Source: Streptomyces sp. MH60
GTDB lineage: Bacteria; Actinomycetota; Actinomycetes; Streptomycetales; Streptomycetaceae
Reading direction: 5' to 3'
Assembly: GCF_002939385.1 (NCBI RefSeq)
Contig: NZ_MULI01000009.1
Coordinates: 62,001 to 126,000 of the forward strand
DNA: 64,000 nt
In this document: piece after piece, positions 22,896 to 32,688 of the stretch
Numbering within the stretch: position 1 is the first letter of the stretch
Layout: every line of letters starts with the position of its first letter
Translations under genes and position numbers: made by a program
The notes under the pieces: model-generated
Told to the model about the DNA's origin: nothing
The model's database searches: none
Seen by the model: only the letters and a program-made list of their open reading frames with translations

Positions 22896-24995
22896 TCAGT
22901 CGCCGTTGCCGGGCGTCGGAGTCGTCTTCTGGATCTGCATCAGGAACTCGGCGTTCGACTTCGTCTGCTTCATCTTGTCGAGGAGCAGCTCGATCGCCTG
23001 CTGCTGGTCCAGGGCGTGCAGCACCCGGCGCAGCTTCCAGGTGATGGCGAGCTCGTCGCTGCCGAGCAGGATCTCTTCCTTACGGGTACCGGACGCGTCC
23101 ACGTCCACCGCGGGGAAGATGCGCTTGTCGGCGAGCTTCCGGTCGAGCTTGAGCTCGGCGTTGCCGGTGCCCTTGAACTCCTCGAAGATGACCTCGTCCA
23201 TGCGGGACCCGGTGTCCACCAGGGCGGTGGCGAGGATGGTCAGCGAACCGCCGTCCTCGATGTTGCGGGCCGCACCGAAGAAGCGCTTCGGCGGGTACAG
23301 GGCGGTCGAGTCGACACCACCGGACAGGATGCGGCCGGAGGCCGGGGCGGCGAGGTTGTACGCACGGCCCAGACGCGTGATCGAGTCGAGCAGCACGACG
23401 ACGTCGTGACCCAGCTCCACCAGGCGCTTGGCGCGCTCGATGGCCAGCTCGGCGACCGTGGTGTGGTCCTCGGCCGGGCGGTCGAAGGTCGAGGAGATGA
23501 CCTCGCCCTTCACCGACCGCTGCATGTCGGTGACCTCTTCCGGACGCTCGTCGACCAGGACGACCATCAGGTGGCACTCGGGGTTGTTGTGCGTGATCGC
23601 GTTGGCGATCGCCTGCATGATCATGGTCTTGCCGGTCTTCGGCGGGGCCACGATCAGACCGCGCTGGCCCTTACCGATCGGTGCGACCAGGTCGATGATG
23701 CGGGTGGTGAGGACGCCCGGGTCCGTCTCCAGACGGAGGCGGTCCTGCGGGTACAGCGGCGTCAGCTTGTTGAACTCCGGGCGCCCGCGCCCGGATTCGG
23801 GCGCCATGCCGTTCTGCGAGTCCAGGCGGACCAGCGCGTTGAACTTCTCGCGGCGCTCGCCGTCCTTGGGCTGGCGCACGGCACCGGTGATGTGGTCGCC
23901 CTTGCGCAGGCCGTTCTTGCGGACCTGGGCGAGGGAGACGTACACGTCGTTGGGGCCGGGCAGGTAGCCGGAGGTCCGGATGAACGCGTAGTTGTCGAGG
24001 ATGTCGAGGATGCCGGCGACCGGGATGAGGACGTCGTCCTCGTTGATCTGCGGCTCCTGGATCTCGTCGCGCCCGCGACGGCCCCGGCGGTCCCGGTAGC
24101 GGCCGCGACGGCCGCGACGGCCGCTGCCGTCGTCGTCGTAGCCGTCGTCGTGCTGCTGCTGGCGGTCCTGGCGTCCGCCGCCGCCCTGCTGCTGACGGTC
24201 CTGGCGGCCGCCGCCCTGGTTCTGCTGGTCGTCGCCCTTGCTGCGCCGGTCGCGGCCGCCGCGGTCGCCACGGTCACTGCGGTCGCCACGGTCACCGCGG
24301 TCGCCTCGGTCACGGCGGTCGCGACGACGGCCCTCGCCGCCCTCGCCGTCGGAACGGGCGTCGCCCTGGCCCTGGTGGCCCTGCGTCTGCTGCTGCGCGG
24401 CCGAGGCGTCGGCCTTCGGCTCGGCGCGGGTCTCGACGGCCACCGTGTCGGTGCCGCCGGACGGGCTGCCCGCGTCGGCGGTGGCCCGGCGACGACGGCG
24501 CTCGGAGGGGGCCTCGTCGGCGGGGGCGGCCTGCTCGGCCGAGGCGTTGACCTTGGGGGACGGCTGACCGGGGATGTCGATCTGCTGCTGGGCGGCCTTG
24601 TCGGCGGCCGCCTTGTCCGCCTTCTTGTCGGCCTTGCCGGCCTTCTCCGCCTTCTCGGCGGGTGCCTCGTCGCCCGTACGGGTCCGGGAGGTGCTGCGGC
24701 GCTTCGGCTTGGTCTCGCCCGCGGTGTCCGCGGCGGGCGCGGCCTTGGCGGGGGCTCCCCCCGCGGCCTGCGCCTCCTTGATGACCTCGATCAGCTGGCT
24801 CTTGCGCATACGCGCGGTGCCCCTGATGCCGAGGCCGGATGCGACCTGCTGCAGCTCGGCCAGCACCATGCCGTCGAGGCCGGTACCGCGGCGCCGCCGG
24901 GAGCCGGCACCGGTGGCAGGCGCGGAGGCGTCCGTGGCGGGCGCGGCAGCGGTCTCCTCGACACGTGCGCCCATCAGATCGGTGGTGTCGCTCAC
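22896..24995 (-). CDS. rho: Transcription termination factor Rho
   Basis: Hexameric RNA helicase that ends untranslated and mistranscribed RNA. The C-terminal ~400 residues are canonical: cold-shock-type RNA domain ([29 protein letters not shown]), P-loop [19 protein letters not shown], and the Q/R-loop region [10 protein letters not shown]. After the short Rho-N helix (about 35-75) there is a ~200-residue insert rich in Lys, Asp, Arg, Gly and Gln, with near-repeats of [15 protein letters not shown] and [12 protein letters not shown]. Such inserts are typical for high-GC actinobacterial Rho and may help RNA binding. The total length of 699 is well above the 419 of E. coli Rho. Confidence 0.96.
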   Translation of the reverse strand: MSDTTDLMGARVEETAAAPATDASAPATGAGSRRRRGTGLDGMVLAELQQVASGLGIRGTARMRKSQLIEVIKEAQAAGGAPAKAAPAADTAGETKPKRRSTSRTRTGDEAPAEKAEKAGKADKKADKAAADKAAQQQIDIPGQPSPKVNASAEQAAPADEAPSERRRRRATADAGSPSGGTDTVAVETRAEPKADASAAQQQTQGHQGQGDARSDGEGGEGRRRDRRDRGDRGDRGDRSDRGDRGGRDRRSKGDDQQNQGGGRQDRQQQGGGGRQDRQQQHDDGYDDDGSGRRGRRGRYRDRRGRRGRDEIQEPQINEDDVLIPVAGILDILDNYAFIRTSGYLPGPNDVYVSLAQVRKNGLRKGDHITGAVRQPKDGERREKFNALVRLDSQNGMAPESGRGRPEFNKLTPLYPQDRLRLETDPGVLTTRIIDLVAPIGKGQRGLIVAPPKTGKTMIMQAIANAITHNNPECHLMVVLVDERPEEVTDMQRSVKGEVISSTFDRPAEDHTTVAELAIERAKRLVELGHDVVVLLDSITRLGRAYNLAAPASGRILSGGVDSTALYPPKRFFGAARNIEDGGSLTILATALVDTGSRMDEVIFEEFKGTGNAELKLDRKLADKRIFPAVDVDASGTRKEEILLGSDELAITWKLRRVLHALDQQQAIELLLDKMKQTKSNAEFLMQIQKTTPTPGNGD

Positions 24996-25424
24996 GAAGG
25001 GTCCTTCCCTGGAGCGGACGTCGGCCTGTCTGGCTCGGCGACCGGTTGTGCTGTCCGACTTCGGTCCTTGCTGTGCGAACCGTGCCGGGGCGGTGGTCCG
25101 CCTGAACGGCGGAAGAGATATCTGGTGATGGCGCTTCCCCTAGCCGTGGCACCCGGTGTCTGTGTCAGGCGGCGTGGTCGCACCGGTTCCGAAACTCCCC
25201 CAGAGGGGGTAACCCCCTCTGACGGGCCGCTCAATGCCCGTGATGGCCGTACTGATCACGTACGACATCCACTGCACAATGCGGCTTGGGGGGCTCCCGG
25301 AAGAATGTCTGTCCCGGACGGGGACACGAGGCACCTCGCCATGGTGGGGTCGGGTGCAGACTTGAGGTTAACACTACCGGATCCAACAAACATTCCCCCT
25401 CTCGAAATCCGGCAACCGTCCGCG
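24996..25424. other. rho leader/promoter region
   Basis: About 430 bp with no supported gene. It separates thrB from rho (both minus strand) and should hold the rho promoter and leader. The only clear structure is the perfect hairpin at 25202-25220. Rho genes are often autoregulated in the leader, but I see no direct proof here. Confidence 0.5.
25202..25220 (-). terminator. Perfect 8-bp hairpin between thrB and rho
   Basis: AGAGGGGG at 25202-25209 and CCCCCTCT at 25213-25220 form a perfect 8-bp stem with a 3-nt loop, about 205 bp beyond the thrB stop. It may terminate the hom-thrC-thrB transcript or attenuate rho. No T-run follows. Confidence 0.5.
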
Positions 25425-26354
25425 TCAGGTGTCACTGGCGGTCGCCAGGGGCAGGACGATCGCGCCCTGCTGGTCCAGGCCGAGCCGGTTGGCCGCCCAG
25501 TCCGTTCCGGCCAGCGCCTCGACCTTGTCGGCCGTGTCGGCGTCGGCCAGTGCCATCACCGTGGGTCCGGCACCCGAGATCACCGCGGGGATGCCGTCAC
25601 CACGCAGCCGTTCCACCAGCGCCGCGCTCTCCGGCATGGCCGGCGCGCGGTACTCCTGGTGCAGGCGGTCCTCGGTGGCCGGCAGCAGCAGCTCGGGGCG
25701 CCGGGTGAGGGCCTCGACGAGCAGCGCGGCACGGCCGGCGTTGGCGGCGGCGTCGACGTGCGGGACGCTGCGCGGGAGCAGTCCGCGCGCGGTCTGGGTC
25801 AGGACCGGCTTCCCGGGCACGAAAACCACCGGAACGATGGAATCGGCGGGCTCCATCCTGATGGCCCGGGCGGCGCCGGACTCCATCCAGGACAGGGTGA
25901 AACCGCCCAGCAGACAGGCCGCCACGTTGTCGGGGTGGCCCTCGATCTCGGTGGCGAGGTCGAGCAGCGCGGCGTCGTCGAGGCGGGCCTCGCCGCCTAT
26001 GGTCACCGCGCGGGCGGCGACGATGCCGGCGCAGATGGCGGCGGAGGAGGAACCGAGACCGCGGCCGTGCGGGATGCGGTTGGCGCAGACGATCTCCAGG
26101 CCGCGCGGCTGTCCGCCGAGCAGGTCGAAGGCGGTACGCAGGGAGCGGACGAGGAGGTGCTTCTCGTCGCGCGGGAGGGTCTCGCTGCCCTCACCGGCGA
26201 TGTCGACGTGCAGCCCGGAGTCGGCCACCCGGACGACCACGTCGTCGTAGAGACCCAGCGCGAGGCCGAGGGCGTCGAAGCCCGGACCGAGATTGGCGCT
26301 GGTGGCGGGGACGCGCACCCTGACGGCGGCGGCGCGGAAGGCTGGACCGGCCAT
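25425..26354 (-). CDS. thrB: Homoserine kinase
   Basis: GHMP kinase that phosphorylates homoserine for threonine synthesis. The 309 residues carry the ATP motif PHGRGLGSSSAAICAG, the N-terminal VRVPATSANLGPGFDALG and the C-terminal ISGAGPTVMALAD. ATG 26354 is preceded by AAGGAGA. Although downstream of hom and thrC on the same strand, a 316-bp spacer with a paired direct repeat suggests its own promoter. Confidence 0.95.
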   Translation of the reverse strand: MAGPAFRAAAVRVRVPATSANLGPGFDALGLALGLYDDVVVRVADSGLHVDIAGEGSETLPRDEKHLLVRSLRTAFDLLGGQPRGLEIVCANRIPHGRGLGSSSAAICAGIVAARAVTIGGEARLDDAALLDLATEIEGHPDNVAACLLGGFTLSWMESGAARAIRMEPADSIVPVVFVPGKPVLTQTARGLLPRSVPHVDAAANAGRAALLVEALTRRPELLLPATEDRLHQEYRAPAMPESAALVERLRGDGIPAVISGAGPTVMALADADTADKVEALAGTDWAANRLGLDQQGAIVLPLATASDT

Positions 26355-26377
26355 CGCTCGATGACTCTCCTTGAGCT

Positions 26378-26410
26378 GCGTGACTGTCGAGAACTGGCGT
26401 GAGTGTCGAG
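26378..26410 (-). promoter_or_regulatory. Paired 14-bp direct repeat upstream of thrB
   Basis: GCGTGACTGTCGAG (26378-26391) and GCGTGAGTGTCGAG (26397-26410) differ at one base and start 19 bp apart, within 60 bp upstream of the thrB ATG. The rest of the 316-bp thrC-thrB spacer (26355-26670) shows no gene. The repeats may be an operator or part of the promoter; no regulator is identified. Confidence 0.4.
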
Positions 26411-26670
26411 TGACATTCGATGACGACGACGTACCGAACCCTGGGCGCGACGCGGGGACGGCGCGGCACCGCGGCATATGCGGCAGGCGGGTTAGGTACA
26501 GCCTATCGAAGGAAGGTTCTGTGGCGACATAGGGCGCACAGGAGGCGCACGATGCGTGTCGTAAGCCCCCTGTGCACCCCCTGTCGGTGGCATTCCCGGC
26601 CGGGCGTCGCTTACGCCCTCTTACGCCGGTCGCGTCGCACAGGTACGGCGCTCGGACCGGGCCGAACCGC

Positions 26671-27729
26671 TCAGACCAGGCCGAGCCGCTCGGCCGCGGT
26701 CGCCGCGTCGACCGGGACGGTGACCGGCTGCGGGGCACCGGCGACGGCCCAGTCCGGGTCCTTCAGCCCGTTGCCGGTGACGGTGCACACGATGCGCTGC
26801 CCCGGGTCGACCTTGCCCTGCTCGGCGGCCTTGAGCAGACCGGCCACCGACGCGGCGGACGCGGGCTCCACGAAGACGCCCTCCTGGGAGGCCAACAGCC
26901 GGTAGGCACGCAGGATCTCACGGTCCGTCACCTCGTCGATGGCGCCGCCCGACTCGTCCCGCGCGGCGAGCGCGAAGTCCCACGAGGCGGGGTTGCCGAT
27001 CCGGATGGCGGTGGCGATGGTCGACGGGTCCTTGACGACCTCGCCGCGCACGATCGGGGCGCTGCCGGAGGCCTGGAACCCCCACATGCGGGGCCGCTTC
27101 GTGCTGACCTTGTCGGCGGCGTACTCCTGGTACCCCTTCCAGTACGCGGTGATGTTGCCCGCGTTGCCCACCGGCAGGACGTGGATGTCGGGCGCGTCGC
27201 CGAGCATGTCCACGATCTCGAAGGCGGCCGTCTTCTGCCCCTCGATGCGCACCGGGTTGACCGAATTGACCAGTGCCACCGGATAGTTGTCGCTGAGCGC
27301 GCGGGCCAGCGTGAGGCAGTCGTCGAAGTTGCCGTCGACCTGGAGGATCTTCGCGCCGTGCACGAGGGCCTGGCCCATCTTGCCGAGCGCGATCTTGCCC
27401 TGCGGCACGAGCACGGCGGAGACCATGCCCGCGCGCACGCCGTAGGCGGCGGCGGAGGCGGAGGTGTTGCCGGTGGAGGCGCAGATGACGGCCTGCGCGC
27501 CCTCCTCCTTCGCCTTGCTGATGGCCATGGTCATGCCGCGGTCCTTGAAGGACCCGGTCGGGTTCGCCCCCTCGACCTTGAGGTGGACCTCGCAGCCCGT
27601 GCGCTCGGAGAGCACCTGCGCGGGCACGAGCGGGGTGCCGCCCTCACGGAGCGTCACGACGGGCGTGCTGTCGGAGACGGGCAGCCGGTCCCGGTACTCC
27701 TCGATGATTCCGCGCCACTGGTGGGTCAT
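26671..27729 (-). CDS. thrC: Threonine synthase
   Basis: PLP enzyme that converts O-phosphohomoserine to threonine, the last step of the pathway. The 352 residues fit the short bacterial form. PLP Lys62 lies in [25 protein letters not shown] and [14 protein letters not shown] bind cofactor phosphate. The start is 6 bp after the hom stop, so hom-thrC are an operon. Confidence 0.96.
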   Translation of the reverse strand: MTHQWRGIIEEYRDRLPVSDSTPVVTLREGGTPLVPAQVLSERTGCEVHLKVEGANPTGSFKDRGMTMAISKAKEEGAQAVICASTGNTSASAAAYGVRAGMVSAVLVPQGKIALGKMGQALVHGAKILQVDGNFDDCLTLARALSDNYPVALVNSVNPVRIEGQKTAAFEIVDMLGDAPDIHVLPVGNAGNITAYWKGYQEYAADKVSTKRPRMWGFQASGSAPIVRGEVVKDPSTIATAIRIGNPASWDFALAARDESGGAIDEVTDREILRAYRLLASQEGVFVEPASAASVAGLLKAAEQGKVDPGQRIVCTVTGNGLKDPDWAVAGAPQPVTVPVDAATAAERLGLV

Positions 27730-27735
27730 TGCTGG

Positions 27736-29028
27736 TTACTCTCCTTCAACCCGCATGATGCTGGCGACACCCCGCACGGTGTCGAGCTTGCGCAGCGCCT
27801 CGACCGTACCGCCGAGGGCGGCGTCGGACGCGCGATGGGTGACGACGACGAGGGATGCCTCGCCGTCCTTGCCGGACTGCCGCACGGTGTCGATGGAGAC
27901 ACCGTGCTCCGCGAACACGGTCGCGACCTGGGCGAGCACGCCCGGTTTGTCGGCCACGTCGAGGCTGATGTGGTAGCGCGTGACGACGTCGCCCATCGGG
28001 GAGACGGGCAGCGCCGCGTACGCGGACTCGCCGGGTCCGGTGGCGCCGCCGATCCGGTTGCGGCACACGGCGACGAGGTCGCCCAGCACGGCGGATGCGG
28101 TCGGCGAGCCGCCGGCGCCGGGCCCGTAGAACATGAGCTGTCCGGCGGCCTCGGACTCCACGAACACGGCGTTGTACGCCTCGCGCACGTTGGCCAGCGG
28201 GTGGCTGAGCGGGATCATCGCGGGATGCACGCGCGCGGTGACCGATCCTCCGTCCGCCGCCCGCTCGCAGATGGCGAGCAGCTTGATGGTGCAGCCCATC
28301 TCCCTGGCGGAGGCGAAGTCGGCCGCGGTGACCTCGGTCATGCCCTCGCGGTAGACGTCGTCGAGGCGCACGCGCGTGTGGAAGGCGATCCCGGCGAGGA
28401 TGGCGGCCTTGGCGGCGGCGTCGAAGCCCTCGACGTCGGCGGTCGGGTCGGCCTCCGCGTATCCGAGGGCGGTGGCCTCGTCGAGGGCCTCCTGATAACC
28501 CGCCCCGGTGGTGTCCATGGCGTCGAGGATGAAGTTGGTCGTCCCGTTCACGATGCCCAGCACCCGGTTGACCTTGTCGCCGGCGAGGGACTCGCGCAGC
28601 GGCCGGATCAGCGGGATGGCACCGGCGACGGCGGCCTCGTAGTACAGGTCCCTGCCGTGCTCGTCGGCGGCGGCGTGCAGGGCTGCGCCGTCCTGGGCGA
28701 TGAGCGCCTTGTTGGCGGAGACCACGGAAGCACCGTGCGCGAAGGCGGTGGTGATGAGCGTCCGCGCGGGCTCGATCCCGCCGATGACCTCGACGACGAC
28801 GTCGATGTCCCCCCGCTTGACGAGGGCGGTGGCGTCGGTGGTCACGAGGGCCGGGTCGATGCCCTCGCGCACCTTGTCGGGCCGCCGTACGGCGACACCC
28901 GCGAGCTCTACCGGGGCCCCGATCCGGGCGGCGAGGTCGGCGGCGTGCGTCGTCATGATGCGCGCCACCTCTGAGCCGACCACTCCACAGCCCAGCAGCG
29001 CCACCTTCAGCGGACGCGTACGCATCAT
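27736..29028 (-). CDS. hom: Homoserine dehydrogenase
   Basis: NAD(P)H-dependent reduction of aspartate semialdehyde to homoserine. The 430-residue enzyme has the Rossmann motif VALLGCGVVGSEVA, the catalytic region YYEAAVAGAIPLIRPL and NGTTNFILDAM, and a C-terminal ACT domain (DKPGVLAQVATVFAEHGVSI) that usually gives threonine feedback inhibition. ATG 29028 follows GAGG; the next codon is also ATG. About 170 bp separate it from lysA. Confidence 0.95.
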   Translation of the reverse strand: MMRTRPLKVALLGCGVVGSEVARIMTTHAADLAARIGAPVELAGVAVRRPDKVREGIDPALVTTDATALVKRGDIDVVVEVIGGIEPARTLITTAFAHGASVVSANKALIAQDGAALHAAADEHGRDLYYEAAVAGAIPLIRPLRESLAGDKVNRVLGIVNGTTNFILDAMDTTGAGYQEALDEATALGYAEADPTADVEGFDAAAKAAILAGIAFHTRVRLDDVYREGMTEVTAADFASAREMGCTIKLLAICERAADGGSVTARVHPAMIPLSHPLANVREAYNAVFVESEAAGQLMFYGPGAGGSPTASAVLGDLVAVCRNRIGGATGPGESAYAALPVSPMGDVVTRYHISLDVADKPGVLAQVATVFAEHGVSIDTVRQSGKDGEASLVVVTHRASDAALGGTVEALRKLDTVRGVASIMRVEGE

Positions 29029-29198
29029 CCGACCTCGTTTCCTCTTACCGTCTACGGTGGGACCAGTCTCACGCACCGGACGGGATTTTCTGCCTTTCGT
29101 CCGGATCGTGAGACGTTTATTTCATTTTCGGAGGGGTCGCGGGCCGGAAGATCTTCGCCCGCTCCCTCCTCCGGCGGGGGCTCCTCCGCCGCGGGGCG

Positions 29199-30590
29199 TC
29201 ACCCGACGTCGAGCCGCAGCAGATCCTCCTCGGTCTCCCGCCGCACGATGACCCGCGCCGCACCGTCCCGCACGGAGACGACCGGCGGACGCAGCGCGTG
29301 GTTGTAGTTGCTGGCCATGGAGCGGCAGTACGCCCCCGTCGCCGGTACGGCGACCAGGTCACCGGGGGCCAGGTCCCCCGGCAGGAAGGCGTCCTTGACC
29401 ACGATGTCCCCGCTCTCGCAGTGCTTGCCCACGACGCGCACGAGCATCGGCTCGGCGTCCGAGGTGCGGGAGACGAGGGCGACGCTGTACTCGGCGTCGT
29501 AGAGCGCGGTGCGGATGTTGTCCGACATCCCGCCGTCCACGGAGACGTAGGTCCGCAGCCCGTCGAGCGGCTTGACGGTGCCGACCTCGTACAGCGTGAA
29601 GGCGGTGGGCCCGACGATGGCCCGGCCGGGCTCGACGGAGATGCGGGGGGTGGCGAGCCGGGCGGACTCACACTCCCTCGTCACGATCTCGGTGAGCGCC
29701 TTGGCGATCTCGTGCGGCTCGCGGGGGTCGTCGTCACTGGTGTACGCGATCCCGAGCCCGCCCCCGAGGTCGATCTCGGGCAGTTCGACCCCGTGCTCGT
29801 CCCGGATGTCCTTGAGCAGCCCCACGACCCGGTGCGCGGCGACCTCGAACCCCGACATGTCGAAGATCTGCGACCCGATGTGCGAGTGGATCCCGATCAC
29901 CTCGAGCCCGTCGAGCGTCAGGGCCCGCCGCACGGCTTCGGCGGCCTGCCCGCCGGCCAGCGGAATCCCGAACTTCTGGTCCTCGTGGGCGGTGGCGATG
30001 AACTCGTGCGTGTGCGCCTCGACCCCGACGGTGATGCGGATCTGCACCCGCTGCCGCTTGCCGAGTGACTGGGCGATGTGCGCGACCCGCACGATCTCCT
30101 GGAAGGAGTCGAGCACGATCCGCCCGACCCCGGCGCGGACGGCGCGCTCGATCTCCTCCGGCGACTTGTTGTTGCCGTGGAAGGCGATCCGCTCGGCGGG
30201 CATCCCCGCGGCGAGCGCGGTGGCCAGCTCGCCCCCGGAACACACGTCGAGGTTGAGCCCTTCTTCGTGCAGCCACCGCACGACGGCACGCGACAGGAAC
30301 GCCTTCCCCGCGTAGAAGACGTCGGCGTCGGCCCCGAAGGCGGTGCGCCAGGCCCGCGCCCGGTCCCGGAAGTCGGCCTCGTCGAGGATGTAGGCGGGCG
30401 TGCCGTACTCCTCGGCGAGCTGGGTGACGGGCAGTCCGCCGACGGTGACGACACCGTCCGCGTCCCGCCCCACGGTGTGGGCCCAGACCTTGGGATCGAG
30501 GGCGTTCAGGTCCTCCGCCGGGGCGGTGTAATGCCCCTCGGGCAGGACATCGGCGTGACGGGGCCCGGCGGGGTGTGCGGAACGGCTCAT
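29199..30590 (-). CDS. lysA: Diaminopimelate decarboxylase
   Basis: Last step of lysine synthesis: meso-diaminopimelate to lysine, PLP-dependent. The alanine-racemase-fold barrel has PLP Lys96 in VFYAGKAFLS, HGNNKSPEEIERAV, HSHIGSQIFD, EPGRAIVG and the C-terminal catalytic CESGDIVVKD. The 463 residues are normal for actinobacteria. It lies 18 bp after the ArgRS-like gene and forms an operon with it. Confidence 0.96.
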   Translation of the reverse strand: MSRSAHPAGPRHADVLPEGHYTAPAEDLNALDPKVWAHTVGRDADGVVTVGGLPVTQLAEEYGTPAYILDEADFRDRARAWRTAFGADADVFYAGKAFLSRAVVRWLHEEGLNLDVCSGGELATALAAGMPAERIAFHGNNKSPEEIERAVRAGVGRIVLDSFQEIVRVAHIAQSLGKRQRVQIRITVGVEAHTHEFIATAHEDQKFGIPLAGGQAAEAVRRALTLDGLEVIGIHSHIGSQIFDMSGFEVAAHRVVGLLKDIRDEHGVELPEIDLGGGLGIAYTSDDDPREPHEIAKALTEIVTRECESARLATPRISVEPGRAIVGPTAFTLYEVGTVKPLDGLRTYVSVDGGMSDNIRTALYDAEYSVALVSRTSDAEPMLVRVVGKHCESGDIVVKDAFLPGDLAPGDLVAVPATGAYCRSMASNYNHALRPPVVSVRDGAARVIVRRETEEDLLRLDVG

Positions 30591-30608
30591 GGCGTCTTCG
30601 GTGCTCTC

Positions 30609-31661
30609 TCAGAGGTGGTCGGGTGCGTCGATGCCGAGGAGGGCCAGGCCGCCGGCCAGCACCGCCCCGACGGCTTCGGCGAGCGCCAGCCGGGCACGGT
30701 GGGCGGCCGAGGGTTTCTCCCCGCCGCGCGGCAGCACGGTGGGCAGGAACGGCAGCGCGGCGTCGGCGACGGTGACGAGATGCCGGGCGAGCCGGTCGGG
30801 GGCGCGGTGGTCCGCGGCGGCGGCGAGGACACGGGGGTGGTCGGCGAGAGCGGCGAGGAGATCCTGCTCGGTGCTCGCGCCGAGGGGGCCCGGTGCGGCG
30901 GTGAACCCGAGATCGGCGGCGTTGCGGCCGGCGGCACGGGCGCGGGCGTGGGCGTACCGCACGCGGAAGAGGGGGTTGCTCTCACGCTGGACGAGGTGCT
31001 CGTCGCCGGCCTGGGGCCGGTCGTGGGCCGCGGGATGGAGCAGGGCCCAGCGTCCGGCGTCACGGCCGAGGGACATCGGGTCGGCGGACTCGGGGGCGGG
31101 GACGGGTCGGACGGTGACGGGCAGCTCGGCGGGGGCGTGGCCGACGGCGTCGACTCGGACCCCGAGGGCGGAGGTCCAGGCGTCCTCGAACCCCTCGGCG
31201 GTCACCCGCACCAGCGCCCCCTGCGAGCGCAGCAGCCGCGCGGAGGCTTCGGCCACGACGACGGCACGCAGGTCGTGCGGACAGTGCAGCTGCACGACAC
31301 GCCCGTCGGCGTGGTCGGCGTACCCGTACCGCTCCCCGCGGCGCAGGACCTCGCCGACGACTCCGACGGCGGAAGCGGCACCGTCGAGACTGATGTTGAG
31401 GAACCCCGGCCCGGTGAGGACGACGTCGGTGATCCCGTCGGCCCCGAGGAGGTGGGGCCGCAGCACCTCGGCGACCTTCAGGGGCGGCTGCCCGGCCGGC
31501 CGGGCCAGCTGGAGGGCGATGCCGGTGGCATAGTCCCCGCACCCTCCGGGCCCCGGCGGCGTGACCACGGCACGCGTCGGCACGGCCACGCTCAGCTCCC
31601 CCGCGTCGACGGCGCGCCGCACCGCGTGCAGCACGGTGCGGGAGAGTTCGACGGGGGTCAC
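30609..31661 (-). CDS. Arginyl-tRNA synthetase paralogue with degenerate catalytic core
   Basis: The 350-residue protein keeps the ArgRS N-terminal Add-1 domain (GDYATGIALQLARPAGQPPLKVAEVL and VVLTGPGFLNISL) and the DALR anticodon-binding domain (ESNPLFRVRYAHARARA onward, four-helix tail). In between only about 100 residues remain: the HIGH-type motif is replaced by HCPHDLRAVVV and no KMSKS is visible, so aminoacylation is unlikely. GTG 31661 is chosen for the VTPVELSRTV start. It shares the lysA operon and lies under 1 kb from a tRNA-Arg gene. It may bind tRNA-Arg, but the true role is unknown. I recall a conserved gene of this kind in Streptomyces at this site. Confidence 0.8.
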   Translation of the reverse strand: MTPVELSRTVLHAVRRAVDAGELSVAVPTRAVVTPPGPGGCGDYATGIALQLARPAGQPPLKVAEVLRPHLLGADGITDVVLTGPGFLNISLDGAASAVGVVGEVLRRGERYGYADHADGRVVQLHCPHDLRAVVVAEASARLLRSQGALVRVTAEGFEDAWTSALGVRVDAVGHAPAELPVTVRPVPAPESADPMSLGRDAGRWALLHPAAHDRPQAGDEHLVQRESNPLFRVRYAHARARAAGRNAADLGFTAAPGPLGASTEQDLLAALADHPRVLAAAADHRAPDRLARHLVTVADAALPFLPTVLPRGGEKPSAAHRARLALAEAVGAVLAGGLALLGIDAPDHL

Positions 31662-31785
31662 GGGACAAGCGTAGGGGAGGAGGGGGGTGGGGAGGCGAAC
31701 CGATTTGCCGCAGTCCCGGGATATGGACGCGGGCCGGGGGCGGCCCGGCTGCACCCGCCCTTCCGCTCACACCGGAGCGGACGCC

Positions 31786-32253
31786 TCACTCTCCCCTGGC
31801 GAGCCCGCGCACCCGCGGCACGGAGGCCCCGGCCCCGGAGCCCGGCCCGGACACCCGGTTGACGACGGACCCACTGACCTTCCGCTCGGCCAACTGCCGT
31901 ACGAGACCGACCAGCTCGGCGGGCTCGAAGGGCTTGGACAGAAAGGCGTCGGCCCCCGCGGCGAACCCGGCGTCGACCTCGTACTGCGTACAGGCACTGA
32001 CGATCGCGATCGGCAGGTCCCGGGTACGAGGATCGGCACGCAGCCGGGCAGCGGTCCTGAGCCCGTCCAGCCGAGGCATGACCACGTCCAGTGTCACGGC
32101 GTCGGGCCGCACCTGATGGACGACTTCCAGACACTCGACACCATCGCCCGCGGTCACGACCTCGAAGCCCTCCAGCTCGAGGTTGACCCTGATCAGCTGC
32201 CGGATGACCTTGTTGTCGTCCACAACAAGAATCCGGCCGGACGCCCTAGGCAC
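31786..32253 (-). CDS. Stand-alone receiver (CheY-like) response regulator
   Basis: The 155-residue protein is a single receiver domain: acidic pocket VDDN, phospho-acceptor Asp in AVTLDVVMPRLDG, Thr/Ser switch (IVSA) and Lys in LSKPFEPAEL. No output domain follows, only a Gly/Ser/Val-rich tail. GTG 32253 gives the natural start VPRASGRILVVDDN, but no strong ribosome site precedes it, so it may be leaderless. No cognate kinase is nearby. Confidence 0.85.
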   Translation of the reverse strand: MPRASGRILVVDDNKVIRQLIRVNLELEGFEVVTAGDGVECLEVVHQVRPDAVTLDVVMPRLDGLRTAARLRADPRTRDLPIAIVSACTQYEVDAGFAAGADAFLSKPFEPAELVGLVRQLAERKVSGSVVNRVSGPGSGAGASVPRVRGLARGE

Positions 32254-32432
32254 AACTCGAGAGTAGGTCGCCCCCGGCCACCGCGTCCGGGTTTTCCCCA
32301 CTTCCACCCCCCGCGGGGGACAACACCTCGCACGGACACCGTCACGGCCCGCCAAAACCCGTTCATGACCACCCCGGGCGAGCTGGTAGTGTTCTACCCG
32401 TCGCCGCGAGCAACACCGACCGCGACGGACAC

Positions 32433-32504
32433 GCCCCCGTAGCTCAGGGGATAGAGCAACGGCCTCCGGAGCCGTGTGCGCAGGTTCGAATCCTGCCGGG
32501 GGCA
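32433..32504 (+). tRNA. tRNA-Arg (anticodon CCG)
   Basis: A complete cloverleaf of 72 nt: acceptor GCCCCCG/CGGGGGC, D-arm GCTC/GAGC, anticodon stem ACGGC/GCCGT around loop CTCCGGA (anticodon CCG at 32466-32468), T-arm GCAGG-TTCGAAT-CCTGC, discriminator A. CCA is not encoded. The anticodon reads CGG arginine codons. Its 3' part, from 32460, is the left copy of the island repeat, so this end of the gene was contributed by the integrated element. Confidence 0.96.
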
Positions 32505-32505
32505 C
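32460..32505 (+). repeat. attL: left 46-bp direct repeat
   Basis: Identical over 46 bp to 48645-48690. It runs from the anticodon stem of tRNA-Arg through the 3' end plus one base, the usual core site for tyrosine recombinases that regenerate the target tRNA. Confidence 0.93.
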
Positions 32506-32514
32506 CGGAAATTT

Positions 32515-32554
32515 AGGCCCTGACCAGCGGAAACGCCGGTCAGGGCCTTTCTTG
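32515..32554 (+). terminator. Terminator after tRNA-Arg, supplied by the island
   Basis: AGGCCCTGACC (32515-32525) pairs perfectly with GGTCAGGGCCT (32538-32548), followed by TTTCTT. The loop holds AGCGGAAACGC, shared with the hairpin beyond the right repeat. It lies inside the island, so the element brought its own terminator for the tRNA. Confidence 0.8.
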
Positions 32555-32688
32555 TGCATGCCAAAACGCACACGCTATCCGACCGTGAGCAATTGACTGC
32601 CATCACGCCGCTGACCAGCCCCTTTACAGAGACGAGGGCGGAAGGGGCACCGCTCTCCGTCCCGCAGCCGGGGCAGCGGACGCCTACG

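Noticed and set aside
29029..29198. Riboswitch or T-box before hom/lysA
   Set aside because: No T-box core sequence, lysine-riboswitch motif or long structured leader could be found; the gaps are short.
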